Shown: one piece after another, positions 33,816 to 42,526 of the stretch
Numbering within the stretch: position 1 is the stretch's first letter
Layout of the letters: every line of letters begins with the position of its first letter
From: JAGVSZ01 sp963747775
GTDB lineage: Bacteria > Pseudomonadota > Gammaproteobacteria > Burkholderiales > SG8-39
Direction: 5' to 3'
Length of the DNA stretch: 64,000 nucleotides
Assembly: GCA_963747775.1 (NCBI GenBank)
Contig: CAVVGT010000002.1
Location: 62,001 to 126,000 of the forward strand
Notes under the pieces: generated by a model
Database searches by the model: none
Told to the model about the DNA's origin: nothing
Seen by the model: the letters and a program-made list of their open reading frames with translations, nothing else
Position numbers and translations under genes: made by a program

Positions 33816-35426
33816 ATGAATCTCTTAAGACATCTCTCCGCAGGCGTGACTGCGATCGCCCTCGCCCTATTCGCGGCGGCGCCCGCGCTCGCCCAGGCGC
33901 CGGCCAAGAAGCCCAACATCATCCTGATCATGGGCGACGACATCGGCTGGGCCAATATCGGCGCCTACAACCAGGGCATCATGTCGATGAGAACGCCGAA
34001 CCTCGACCGGCTCGCGGCCGAGGGCATGCGCTTCACCGACTACTACGCGGAAGCGAGCTGCACCGCGGGACGCGCCAACTTCATCACCGGCGAATTGCCC
34101 ATCCGTACCGGGCTGACGACCGTGGGGCAGGCCGGGTCGCCGATCGGAATGCCGGCGAAGGCGCCGACGATCGCGACGGCGCTGAAGGCGATGGGCTACG
34201 CCACCGGCCAGTTCGGCAAGAATCACCTGGGCGATCTGAACCAGTTCCTGCCCACGCTGCACGGCTTCGACGAGTTCTACGGCTATCTCTATCACCTGGA
34301 CGCGATGGAGGACCCGTGCCACCCCAATTACCCGCAGAAGCTGCGGGCGACGGTGGGCCCGCGCAACATGGTCCATTCGTGGGCGACGACCGTGGATGAC
34401 GCGACCGTGCAGCCGCGCTGGGGCAAGGTCGGCAAGCAGAAGATCGAGGACGCGGGCGAGCTCTGTCCCAAGCGGATGGAGACGGTCGACGACGAGATCC
34501 TCGCCAACGCGCTCAAGTTCGTCGACAAGGCACGCAAGGACGGCAAGCCGTTCTTCCTCTGGCTGAACCCGACGCGGATGCACGTCGTCACGCACCTGTC
34601 GCCGAAGTACCAGGGCATGCGCAACTCGGACAACAACTGGACCATCCAGGAAGCCGGCATGGCGCAGATCGACGACATCGTCGGCGCCGTGATGAAGTAC
34701 GTGAAGGACGCCGGCATCGAAGGCGACACCATCCTCGGCTTCACGACCGACAACGGCGCGGAGAACTTCACCTGGCCCGACGGCGGCCAGACGCCGTTCG
34801 CCGGCGGCAAGGGGACGGCGCTCGAAGGCGGCTTCCGCGTGCCGATGATCCTGCGCTGGCCGGGCAAGGTGCCGGCGGGCAAGGTCGAGAACGGCATCGT
34901 GTCGGGTCTCGACTGGTTTCCGACCTTCGTTGCGGCGGCCGGTGACCCCAACATCGCGGCGGACCTGAAGAAGGGCAAGAAGCTCGGCGACACCACGTAC
35001 AAGGTGCACCTGGACGGCTACAACCAGATGGACCTGATTACGGGCAAGGGCCCCTCGGCGCGCCACGAGATCTTCTACTTCACCGAGGGCACGCTGTCGG
35101 CAGTCCGGATCGACGACTTCAAGTACCGGTTCACCGATCAGCCGCAAGGCTGGCTCGGCGGCACGATCAAGGTCGACTGGCCGATCCTGACCAACCTCCG
35201 CTCCGACCCGTACGAGCGCACGGGCATGCCGAACGGTGCGAACGGGTCACTGGCGTACTACAACTGGTTCGTGTACGAGTTCTGGCGCTTCCAGTTCGTG
35301 CAGAAGGAGGTGGAGAAGGTCGCGCGGACCGCGATCGAGTTCCCGCCGATGCAGGCGGGTGCGAGCTTCAACCTCGAGGCCGTCAAAGCGCAGATCGAGA
35401 AGGCCCGGGCGGCGCACGGCCAGTAA
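33816..35426 (+). CDS. Exported sulfatase (arylsulfatase family)
   Basis: A clear AGGAGG precedes the ATG. The 536-residue product has a signal peptide (about 1-27, ending ALAQ), metal-binding Asp41/Asp42 (MGDDIGW) and the formylglycine site at Cys82 within SCTAGRANFITGELP, where C-x-A-x-R replaces the usual C-x-P-x-R. Later motifs include GKNHLGD and FTTDNGAE. Type I sulfatases hydrolyse sulfate esters in the periplasm after Cys is converted to formylglycine; no maturase gene is seen nearby. A hairpin with a seven-T run follows at 35452-35497. Confidence 0.92.
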   Translation: MNLLRHLSAGVTAIALALFAAAPALAQAPAKKPNIILIMGDDIGWANIGAYNQGIMSMRTPNLDRLAAEGMRFTDYYAEASCTAGRANFITGELPIRTGLTTVGQAGSPIGMPAKAPTIATALKAMGYATGQFGKNHLGDLNQFLPTLHGFDEFYGYLYHLDAMEDPCHPNYPQKLRATVGPRNMVHSWATTVDDATVQPRWGKVGKQKIEDAGELCPKRMETVDDEILANALKFVDKARKDGKPFFLWLNPTRMHVVTHLSPKYQGMRNSDNNWTIQEAGMAQIDDIVGAVMKYVKDAGIEGDTILGFTTDNGAENFTWPDGGQTPFAGGKGTALEGGFRVPMILRWPGKVPAGKVENGIVSGLDWFPTFVAAAGDPNIAADLKKGKKLGDTTYKVHLDGYNQMDLITGKGPSARHEIFYFTEGTLSAVRIDDFKYRFTDQPQGWLGGTIKVDWPILTNLRSDPYERTGMPNGANGSLAYYNWFVYEFWRFQFVQKEVEKVARTAIEFPPMQAGASFNLEAVKAQIEKARAAHGQ

Positions 35427-35451
35427 GCGCCCCGCGCGAGTCGGCTTCACG

Positions 35452-35497
35452 CCGCGCGGTTCGCCTTTCCGGCGGGCAGCGCGGCTTCGTTTTTTTG
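35452..35497 (+). terminator. Rho-independent terminator after the sulfatase gene
   Basis: GCCGCGC pairs with GCGCGGC across a 21-base loop, followed after a short spacer by seven T bases (35491-35497). It lies 26 bases after the sulfatase stop, at the convergent junction with the TonB-like gene. Confidence 0.65.
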
Positions 35498-35522
35498 GGA
35501 CGGGTGGGCCCTGGGGCCCCCC

Positions 35523-36409
35523 TCAGCGCGATTCGGAAAAAAACTCCTGCAGCATGAATTCCTCGAGCCCCGCGTTGTCGCTGGGGCGAGCCGAGAGGGT
35601 CAACTCGCGGCCCAGGCGAGGCGAAATCCAGACGAAGTCTCCGGACTCGTGATCGCGGATGATCGAGATCATCTTGCGCACCACCGCGATCCGGATGTCG
35701 CTGTTGGCGCCTTTCTCGACCTCGATCAGCTGCTTCGCCCTCCGGCGGATGTCCTTGTTCCAGCCGAAAAAGGTGAACTCGGCGCTGGTATAGCCGACGC
35801 GCTCGAGCTGGAAGATGCCGCCGCCTTTGCGCTCTTGGCCGTAAATCGGTGTGCGGTTCAGTCCGAGGTTTTCGGCGACGATGCGGTTGTGTCGCGCTCG
35901 CTCGTCCTCGACCGACGGCGTGCTCGCCGTGCTGCCTTCGGCCGAGGCGCCGCGCGCGCGGCGTCGCGCCTCGAGGTACGAGGAGAAATCCCCCTCGATC
36001 GGGGTGGGCGCAGGTGCAGGCGTCGTCGCAGCGGGCGGAACCGGCGGCGCGACGACCGCGGGCGCCGGTTCGTTCCTCGCGATGACCGGTGGCGGGGGCG
36101 GGGGCGCGAGGCGGCCCGAGTTGGCGGTGCGCGCTTCGCGGCGGGTGGGGGCGACGGGGGCGCCGGGGATGCGGACGGGGCGGGCGGGGCACGGCTCTCC
36201 GGGGTCGGCGGCGGCGCCAGGCGCACCGCCAATGCACCGCTTGCTTTCCCGCGCGCCGCGCGCGCCGAGAACTGGTCGGCCAGGTGCGGCACCAAGAGCC
36301 ACAGCACCGCCGCGTGGATGAGCAGCGACAGCGCGAACGCGATCCGGATGGTGGGGATCGTTACGCTCGCGCCGTCGGTGCGAGGGGGTTCGTAGAGCGA
36401 GTTGCTCAT
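35523..36409 (-). pseudogene. TonB-like membrane protein with Pro-rich linker, frameshifted
   Basis: From the ATG at 36409 the protein has an N-terminal cytoplasmic tail, one membrane helix (IAFALSLLIHAAVLWLLVP, about 23-41) and a Pro/Ala-rich linker, as in TonB or TolA-type proteins. In the linker, among G/C runs near 36095-36150, the frame shifts, and the next phase continues with a Pro-rich segment (LAPPPPPPVIARNEP) and a C-terminal domain of about 150 residues ending at 35523. That domain (GIFQLERVGYTSAEFTFFGWN) is not the canonical TonB fold but resembles a conserved betaproteobacterial type. The total length is one base short of a whole frame. Confidence 0.75.
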
Positions 36410-36600
36410 CGGTCACCCGGAGCGGGCGCCTTGCACCACGGGCCTACGGGGAACCAGGGGGCGAGGGCGGTCCGGGAGTTACACGGGGGTCCGCTAGGTC
36501 GTCGGAGACTACTTCCAGCAAAGAATATACACGCGAAAATCCCACCCTTCCCGCCTTGTCGAACCGAGAGGGGATCTCCGGAGCCGGGCCGTTTCTTGCG

Positions 36601-37644
36601 TCACACCGTCGCCACCGGCGTTGTCGGCGAGCCGACCGCGCCGGGCAGCCGCAGCGGCGGCGCGGTGAGCAGGAAGCGGCTGCGCTGGTTCGCCCGCAGC
36701 CAGGTCGCGAGATCGCGCAGCCACCACAGCTCGCCGAGCGGGACGCCGAGCTTGAACAGGCAGTGCTCGTGCAGCGGCAGGTTGGCGCGAACGCCGTCCT
36801 TCGGTTTGGCCGGGTACAGCTCGACCGCGTAATTGTCGGCAATGATCGCGGCGACGCCGCTGTCGGTGATCCACTGCAGCAGCCTGTCGTCGCGGCCGTC
36901 CAGGCACGCGCACGAGTTCTCGAGCACCTCGAGGTCGGGATCGCGGTTCATCCGCAGGATTACCGCGCTGAAGCCGGTGTGAAGGCACAGCAGGTCGCCG
37001 GGCTCGACGGCGACGCGATCCTTCTCCATGGCACGCATCAGGTCGTCGTAGCCGACCGCGACGCGTGCATCGCCGCAGTGCGCATGCAGGTCGACCAGCA
37101 CGCCGCGGCCCTGGATGCACTTCAGCGCGAGGTGCTCGACGCCGAGGTTCTTCGCGCCGACGTGCGGACCGCAGGGATCCTCGATCACCTCGCCGAGGTA
37201 GCGCACCGCGCCCACGACGTGCTCGTCGGCGCGGTAGCCGTTGTAGTAGACGCGCTCCGGAACCCCGTCGCCGTCGGCGTCGAACCAGCTCCCCACGTGC
37301 GCGAGCGAATCCCACTGCGTGGAGTACTGCAGGCACAGCGTCACCTGATCGTCGCTGATCACGTCGGTCGCCTGCGCGTCGATCTTGCGGAGCGGGAAGT
37401 TCATGAACGGCTTCCCGTCGCGGTACGTCGCGTCGAGCCGCGGTGGATGACGGCGGGGATTCAGCTTGTTGCCGCCGGGGTAATCGAGCGGGAGCGACAG
37501 GCAGAACGCGAGGCCCTCGCGCACCTCGGCGACCGCCTGTTTCACCTTCCCGGGCGTGAGGAGGTTGAGCCGCCCGATCTGGTCGTCGGGTCCGAAGTCG
37601 CCCCAGGTGGAACCTTCGGGACGGTGCTTCCAGCGGGGATTCAT
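36601..37644 (-). CDS. Cyclase-family (kynurenine formamidase-like) metal-dependent hydrolase
   Basis: The 347-residue protein belongs to the cyclase family (PF04199 type). The metal site is in QYSTQWDSLAHVG, where the first His of the classical HxGTHxD motif is Gln, as in the larger-length branch of the family, followed by HAHCGDARV and the C-terminal HEHCLFKLG. These enzymes hydrolyse cyclic or N-formyl amides. It is divergent from the AtzG-amidase pair 156 bases away, which supports a role in cyclic or amide substrate breakdown. Confidence 0.88.
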   Translation of the reverse strand: MNPRWKHRPEGSTWGDFGPDDQIGRLNLLTPGKVKQAVAEVREGLAFCLSLPLDYPGGNKLNPRRHPPRLDATYRDGKPFMNFPLRKIDAQATDVISDDQVTLCLQYSTQWDSLAHVGSWFDADGDGVPERVYYNGYRADEHVVGAVRYLGEVIEDPCGPHVGAKNLGVEHLALKCIQGRGVLVDLHAHCGDARVAVGYDDLMRAMEKDRVAVEPGDLLCLHTGFSAVILRMNRDPDLEVLENSCACLDGRDDRLLQWITDSGVAAIIADNYAVELYPAKPKDGVRANLPLHEHCLFKLGVPLGELWWLRDLATWLRANQRSRFLLTAPPLRLPGAVGSPTTPVATV

Positions 37645-37800
37645 GCGCTTTCCTCCGGGGCAGGGCTGGGACAGAGTCTAGCGTGGCGCCGCACGGCGCC
37701 GAACCGCCGCGGTGCGGAGACGCCCGCAGTTGATACGCGATGGGCGCAGGGTATAGTCTCCGCCGCCTGCGGTTTCGAGGCGTCCTCTCGAGGCAAAGCC

Positions 37801-37998
37801 ATGACAGCGAAAGTCAGTGAAGCCTACGTCACCGAAGTCCTGGCGATCCAGGGCGCTACCGTTGCGCCCGAGGCGCCGAAGGCGATCTCGGCCGCGCTGA
37901 GTGCCCAGCTCGCGGCGGCCGCGCCGGCCTACGCGGCGCTGCCGTTCGAGGCCGAACCGGGAACCTTTCTCGCGGTGCTGGCGAAGGAGCAGCCGTAA
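37801..37998 (+). CDS. AtzG-like (DUF4089) small subunit
   Basis: The 65-residue protein matches the AtzG/DUF4089 pattern: an N-terminal helix (VSEAYVTEVLAIQG), an Ala-rich middle and EAEPGTFLAVLA at the end. AtzG forms a heterotetramer with the amidase AtzE, the 1-carboxybiuret hydrolase of cyanuric acid degradation, by a GatCA-like fold. Its stop overlaps the ATG of the amidase gene (TAATG), as for a coupled subunit pair. Confidence 0.85.
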   Translation: MTAKVSEAYVTEVLAIQGATVAPEAPKAISAALSAQLAAAAPAYAALPFEAEPGTFLAVLAKEQP

Positions 37999-39413
37999 TG
38001 GCCGCCGGCATCACCAGCCTCACCCTGACCGAGGTCGCCGCGCGCATCCGGGCGCGCGAGGTGTCCGCGACCGAGGTCCTCGACGCGGTGCTCGCGCGCG
38101 CGAAAGCGGTGCAGCCGAAGCTCAATTGCTTCCTGCGCATCGACGAGGAGCTCGCGCGCGCCGCCGCGAAGCTCGCCGACGCCGATCTCGCGCGCGGGCA
38201 TCTGCGCGGGCCGCTGCACGGCGTGCCGCTCGCGCACAAGGACATGTACTTCCGCGCCGGCGTGCCGTCATCGTGCGGCTCGCGCGTCAAGGGCAAGGAG
38301 CCGGAGAAGGTCACGGCGACCGCGCTCAAGCGCCTCGACACGGCCGGCGCGATCCAGTTCGGCGTGCTGCACATGGCGGAGTTCGCTTACGGCCCGACCG
38401 GGCACAACTACCACGACGGGCACTGCCGCAATCCGTGGAACACCGCGCACGTTACCGGCGGATCGTCGAGCGGCTCGGGGTCGTCGGTCGCGGCGCGCGC
38501 CGGCTTCGCGGCGCTCGGCTCGGACACCGGCGGCTCGATCCGCCTGCCGGCGGCGATCTGCGGCATCACCGGACTGAAGGTCACCTACGGCCGGGTGAGC
38601 CGGGCAGGTGCGATGCCGCTCTCGTTCTCGATGGACACGGTCGGTCCGCTCGCGCGCAGCGCGCAGGATTGCGCGCTGTTGCTAGGCGTTCTCGCCGGTG
38701 CCGATCCCGCCGACCCGACCGCGGCGACCGAGGCGATACCGGACTATGCCGCGCGACTCGCGCTGCCTGCGAAAGGGATGCGGGTCGGCATCCCGATGAG
38801 CTACTTCACCGAGGACATGGACTCGGGCGTCGGCGCGGCGATGACCGAGGGCCTCAAGGCGCTCGAGTCGCTCGGGTGCGAGATCGTTCCGGTCAGCCTG
38901 CCGGCCGAGATGGCGGCGATCGACGTCGCGGGGACGCACGTCATCGCCGCGGAGGCCGCGGCCTACCACGGCAACTGGCTGCGCACGCGGCCGCAGGATT
39001 ACTCGCCGCAGGTGCGCGCGCGCCTCGAGCGCGGCCTCGCGCTGCCGGCGACGCGCTACATCGACGCGCTGCGCCTGCGCGGCCACGCGCTCGCGGAGTT
39101 CTCGAAGTCGGTGTTCGCCAAAGTCGACGTGCTGCACGCGCCGTGCCTGCCGATCCCGTCGCCGACGATCGCCGAGACCGACGTGGGCGGCGCGCCGACC
39201 ATGGACCGCACGCTCGCGCTGATGACGAAGTTCATGCGGCCGTTCAACTATCTCGGCCTGCCGTCGCTCGCGCTGCCGTGCGGCTTCCTCGCGAGCGGGC
39301 TGCCGGTGGGCATGCAGCTCGTCGGCCGGCCGTTTGCGGAGGACGTGATCCTGCGGCTCGGTCACGCGTTCCAGCAGGCGACCGACTGGCACAAGAGAGA
39401 GCCGCGCCTTTGA
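37998..39413 (+). CDS. Amidase-signature hydrolase (AtzE-like)
   Basis: The 471-residue amidase has the catalytic Lys81 (LAHKDMY), the cis-Ser in GGSSSGSGS (about 156-160) and the nucleophile Ser180 (DTGGSIRLP). Length and the coupled AtzG-like gene point to the AtzE/GatA-like branch. AtzE hydrolyses 1-carboxybiuret, but no triazine or cyanuric acid hydrolase gene is adjacent, so another carboxyamide substrate is equally possible. It may work with the cyclase-family enzyme encoded divergently. Confidence 0.9.
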   Translation: MAAGITSLTLTEVAARIRAREVSATEVLDAVLARAKAVQPKLNCFLRIDEELARAAAKLADADLARGHLRGPLHGVPLAHKDMYFRAGVPSSCGSRVKGKEPEKVTATALKRLDTAGAIQFGVLHMAEFAYGPTGHNYHDGHCRNPWNTAHVTGGSSSGSGSSVAARAGFAALGSDTGGSIRLPAAICGITGLKVTYGRVSRAGAMPLSFSMDTVGPLARSAQDCALLLGVLAGADPADPTAATEAIPDYAARLALPAKGMRVGIPMSYFTEDMDSGVGAAMTEGLKALESLGCEIVPVSLPAEMAAIDVAGTHVIAAEAAAYHGNWLRTRPQDYSPQVRARLERGLALPATRYIDALRLRGHALAEFSKSVFAKVDVLHAPCLPIPSPTIAETDVGGAPTMDRTLALMTKFMRPFNYLGLPSLALPCGFLASGLPVGMQLVGRPFAEDVILRLGHAFQQATDWHKREPRL

Positions 39414-39585
39414 GCGCTCAGGCGGGAACCCCGAGTTTGAGCGGGCCGCCCGTCATCTTTCGCTGCCTCGCCGTCACGAGCACCGGGGGACCCGCGGCCA
39501 TTGCCGGTGAAGCCGGCAGTCGCTGCATGACGGCCAGGGTGCACGCGCGGCGGGCGCGGGCGTTCGCCCGATCCCGGCAACCAAC

Positions 39586-40449
39586 GTGGCCGTCGCGCTC
39601 GCAGTCCTGAGCGCCTTGTGCTTCGGCGTCGGGCTGGTGACCGCCCGAGTGGGCCTGCGTTGGCTCGACGCGCGCGCCGGCGCCGCAATCAGCATCCCGA
39701 TTGCGGCCGCGCTGTTCGCCCTCGCGGCGCCGCTCGCGATCGATTTTTCCGCCTTCAGCCTTCGCGCCGCGCTGATCTTCGCCGCCATCGGCGTCTTCTT
39801 TCCGGCGCTGGTGACGCTCTTCACCTTCCGGTCGAACGAGGAGCTGGGCCCGACGGTCACCGGTGCGGTGTCCGGCACCGCGCCGCTGTTCGCACTGCTC
39901 GGTGCGGCGCTGGTGCTCGGCGAGCGAATCCCGGCGGAGGCGGCGATCGCGGCGATCGGCGTGGGGGCCGGCGTCGCGCTGCTGTCCTGGAACCGGCGCG
40001 GCGTGCGGCGCGGGTTTGCCGGCCGGGCGCTGCTGTGGCCGTTCGCGGGTGCGATGGTGCGCGGATTCGCGCAGGTCGGCGCGAAGGCGGGACTGCTGCT
40101 TTGGCCGAATCCCTTTGCCGCGGGCCTGATCGCCTATGTGATGTCGTCGGCAACCGTCGTCGGCGTCGACCGGCTCGGCCGCAGGGGGAAGCCGCGGCTC
40201 ACTCCGCGCGGCTTCTGGTGGTTCGGCTTCACCGGGGTACTGAACGGCGGCGCGGTGCTGCTGATGTACACGGCGCTGACGCTGGCGCCGGTGTCGACCG
40301 TCGCCCCGTTGGTCGCCACGTATCCGCTCGTGACCGCGCTGCTCAGCGCCGCCGTGCTGCGCGAAGAGCGCGTCACGCGCCGCGTGCTGATTGGCGCGAC
40401 GATCACCGTCGCGGCGATCGCCTATCTGGTAGCGTCGCCGGGCGCGTAG
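39586..40449 (+). CDS. EamA/DMT-family transporter
   Basis: The 287-residue protein has ten hydrophobic helices in two EamA repeats, with GTAPLFALLGAALVLGERIPAEA and APLVATYPLVTALLSAAVLREERV as the corresponding end-of-repeat motifs. These proteins export metabolites or amino acids. It starts with GTG at 39586, 172 bases after the amidase stop; a link to amidase products is possible but unproven. Confidence 0.85.
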   Translation: MAVALAVLSALCFGVGLVTARVGLRWLDARAGAAISIPIAAALFALAAPLAIDFSAFSLRAALIFAAIGVFFPALVTLFTFRSNEELGPTVTGAVSGTAPLFALLGAALVLGERIPAEAAIAAIGVGAGVALLSWNRRGVRRGFAGRALLWPFAGAMVRGFAQVGAKAGLLLWPNPFAAGLIAYVMSSATVVGVDRLGRRGKPRLTPRGFWWFGFTGVLNGGAVLLMYTALTLAPVSTVAPLVATYPLVTALLSAAVLREERVTRRVLIGATITVAAIAYLVASPGA

Positions 40450-40735
40450 GCACGAGGGCGGCTTGCGAACCAAAGCAGCTTCTTGACGAATCATAGGCCT
40501 GCAGGTGCGCGTAACTCGCGCACGTCTACACCGCCGTAGCGGCCTTTTGCGAGCTCCCTGCCTGAGTGTCTGCGATCGGCCCAACAGCGGCCGTCCGGAC
40601 TTACCTCCCAATTCTCGTCAAAACGGCCGTTCGTAGGAACGCGGCATCTAGGGCCTCATCGGGGCTGTTACTGCCGTAGACAAGCGACGACGCTCATACG
40701 CCATTGAAGCTGGAGCGCGACTAATATCCGGCTTC
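40450..40735. other. Gap between transporter and TIR gene; no gene seen
   Basis: These 286 bases contain no convincing reading frame. GCCCAAC at about 40578-40584 resembles an integron core-site half, but no matching GTTRRRY half was found downstream of it. The stretch is less GC-rich than its left neighbour, so the transferred region probably begins here. Confidence 0.45.
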
Positions 40736-41743
40736 ATGGCCAAGATCTTCCTCAGCTATCGACGCGACGACACTCAAGGGGAAGCCGGACACCTAATGGC
40801 CGAGCTGCGCCAGCGCTATGGCCCTTCGAGCGTTTTCATGGACATCGGGGCGATCGAGCCGGGCGCGGACTTCGCCCACACAATCGAGCGGGCCATGCTG
40901 GACAGCGAGATCGTGCTGGTTCTGATCGGCAAAGCCTGGCTCGACGCGCGCGACGCGCGCAGTCGGCGCCGGCTCGAGGATCCACGCGACTGGGTGCGGC
41001 TCGAAGTCGAACTCGCACTGGCGAACCGGCGCCGCCTCATTCCCGTGCTGGTCCAAGGATCGCAGATGCCAGCCGAAGAGGCGCTGCCCGAGTCGATGCG
41101 TCCGATGGTACGGTTAAATGCGCATGAGATTTCGGCACGGCGTTGGGACTATGACTTTCAGGCGCTCGCAAGTGTGCTGGACCGGCTGTTTGCCGGGGGC
41201 GCGCCGGCTGATTCAGCCACCGCGGCGCAACCGACCGCCAAATTCCCGCGCAAGCTCCTGGTAGGCGGTGGTTTGATCGTGGCAGTCGCAACCTTAGTCA
41301 CGGCGCTGTATTCCGTGGGTTGGATCGGGTCCAACAAGCCGGACGAATCCAAGCAAAATGTGGAAATCAACGCACAACGGAACTCGGGGTCAGACGTCCC
41401 CATGATTGAAGCGCTGCAAGCTCAAGTGGCTGAGCTTGAACGACAGGTTAGCAATCTCAAATCCGCCGCGACACAGAACCCAACCACGACCCCACAGGCT
41501 AAGGCACGAGAGTTACAGGACGGTCGAGACAAGATCATTCTTGAAATAGATGCAAGGATTGGGGACATAGATCAACGGAGGCGCGCCGCAGAACAAGCCC
41601 TCCCGTTGACGTCCGGTACGATCGAGAGGGCGAAGCTCGAGAACGAGATCCGCAATTTATCTCAAATGCGAGTGGCGTTAGAGAATTTGCGTGAGACTAC
41701 GGAGGAGCTAAGTAAGGACGTCATAACGAAGATTAAGGGATAA
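40736..41743 (+). CDS. TIR-domain protein with membrane helix and coiled coil
   Basis: The 335-residue protein has an N-terminal TIR domain (about 1-135): FLSYRRDD opens it, FMDIGAIEPGADF follows, and WVRLEVELAL places a Glu (about 90) where catalytic TIRs have the NADase Glu. Next come a linker, one membrane helix (about 173-192) and a long polar helical tail with heptad-like stretches (about 225-245 and 265-330). Bacterial TIR proteins often cleave NAD in defence, but no Thoeris or CBASS partner is visible. The 3' half is noticeably lower in GC than the region, suggesting transfer. An attC-like sequence follows. Confidence 0.85.
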   Translation: MAKIFLSYRRDDTQGEAGHLMAELRQRYGPSSVFMDIGAIEPGADFAHTIERAMLDSEIVLVLIGKAWLDARDARSRRRLEDPRDWVRLEVELALANRRRLIPVLVQGSQMPAEEALPESMRPMVRLNAHEISARRWDYDFQALASVLDRLFAGGAPADSATAAQPTAKFPRKLLVGGGLIVAVATLVTALYSVGWIGSNKPDESKQNVEINAQRNSGSDVPMIEALQAQVAELERQVSNLKSAATQNPTTTPQAKARELQDGRDKIILEIDARIGDIDQRRRAAEQALPLTSGTIERAKLENEIRNLSQMRVALENLRETTEELSKDVITKIKG

Positions 41744-42055
41744 GAGGCGATGACTGCTTCAGCCATTGTGCTTGATTGGTCGCCCAACAATGCACTCAAC
41801 ACGGACGCGCAATGGACGCGCGTCGGGTAGCTTAGCCGTTGAACGTCCGTACATGGACGCCCCGGGTTGCCAAGCGTTCAGTTCGCGATGGATTTAGGCA
41901 GGATCGCGACCTCCTCGCAAACGTTGATCTTCTTGAAAGAGCACCGGATGTTAAGCGCCGCCTAGACGCCGGGGGGCTGACGCCTGGGGTGGTGGTGGAT
42001 AACATGTTGCGCAACCTAGCCTTGACCGCCTGCAATCATCGAGGGGGACGTTGGC
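41744..42055. other. Gap after the TIR gene: attC-like element and no convincing gene
   Basis: The 312 bases hold an integron attC-like sequence at 41782-41844. The rest contains an open stretch (about 41839 onwards) with fragments such as LLERAPDVKRRLDAGG that match no known family and overlap the OsmC start, so no gene is called. Base composition is intermediate. Confidence 0.5.
41782..41844 (+). repeat. attC-like (integron recombination site-like) sequence
   Basis: A 63-base stretch begins with GCCCAAC (fits RYYYAAC) and ends with GTTGAAC (fits GTTRRRY). The inside has GACGCGC and its reverse complement GCGCGTC around a short spacer, plus CTCAAC and GCTTAGC segments like the L boxes of attC sites. 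The two end boxes pair at five of seven positions, which is imperfect. It lies 39 bases after the TIR gene stop, where a cassette attC would be. The call is tentative. Confidence 0.35.
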
Positions 42056-42517
42056 GTGCATCGATACGAAGCCCGGATCACCTGGCAGCGCGACGGCGCC
42101 AAGTTCACCGACAACCGCTATAGCCGCGGCCACGAGTGGTCGTTCGACGGCGGCGCGACCGTGCGTGCTTCCTCGTCGCCTCTGACCGTGAAGGTGCCGT
42201 ACTCGGTTGCGGAAGCGGTCGACCCCGAGGAGGCGCTCGTCGCGGCGACCTCGAGCTGCCACATGCTCTGGTTCCTGTCGCTCGCCGGCCGGGAGGGCTT
42301 CGTCGTGGACCGCTACTCGGACGACGCGTTCGGGGTAATGGAGGACAACGCGGAGGGCAAGCTCGCCTTCTCCCGCATCACGCTGCGCCCGCGCATCGAG
42401 TTCGCGGGCGAGAAGCGACCGTCCGCCGACGAGCTCGCGGCGCTGCACCACTCGGCCCACGAAGAGTGCTTCATCGCGAACTCGCTGAAGTGCGACGTCG
42501 TAATCGAGGGAAGCTAG
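42056..42517 (+). CDS. OsmC/Ohr-family protein
   Basis: The 153-residue protein has the family cysteines: Cys68 in TSSCHMLW and Cys138 in HEECFIANSLK. OsmC/Ohr enzymes reduce organic hydroperoxides using this Cys pair. GAGGGGG precedes the GTG start at 42056. The sequence fits the OsmC branch in which the first Cys lies in ATSSCH. Its stop is nine bases before the racemase gene. Confidence 0.9.
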   Translation: MHRYEARITWQRDGAKFTDNRYSRGHEWSFDGGATVRASSSPLTVKVPYSVAEAVDPEEALVAATSSCHMLWFLSLAGREGFVVDRYSDDAFGVMEDNAEGKLAFSRITLRPRIEFAGEKRPSADELAALHHSAHEECFIANSLKCDVVIEGS

Positions 42518-42526
42518 ACTGCGGCG

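Noticed and set aside
40578..40584. GCCCAAC as a second attC half upstream of the TIR gene
   Set aside because: No matching GTTRRRY half or internal complementary boxes were found within a usual distance.
41839..42123. 94-codon frame after the attC-like site
   Set aside because: No recognisable family, overlaps the well-supported OsmC gene and lacks a clear ribosome-binding site.
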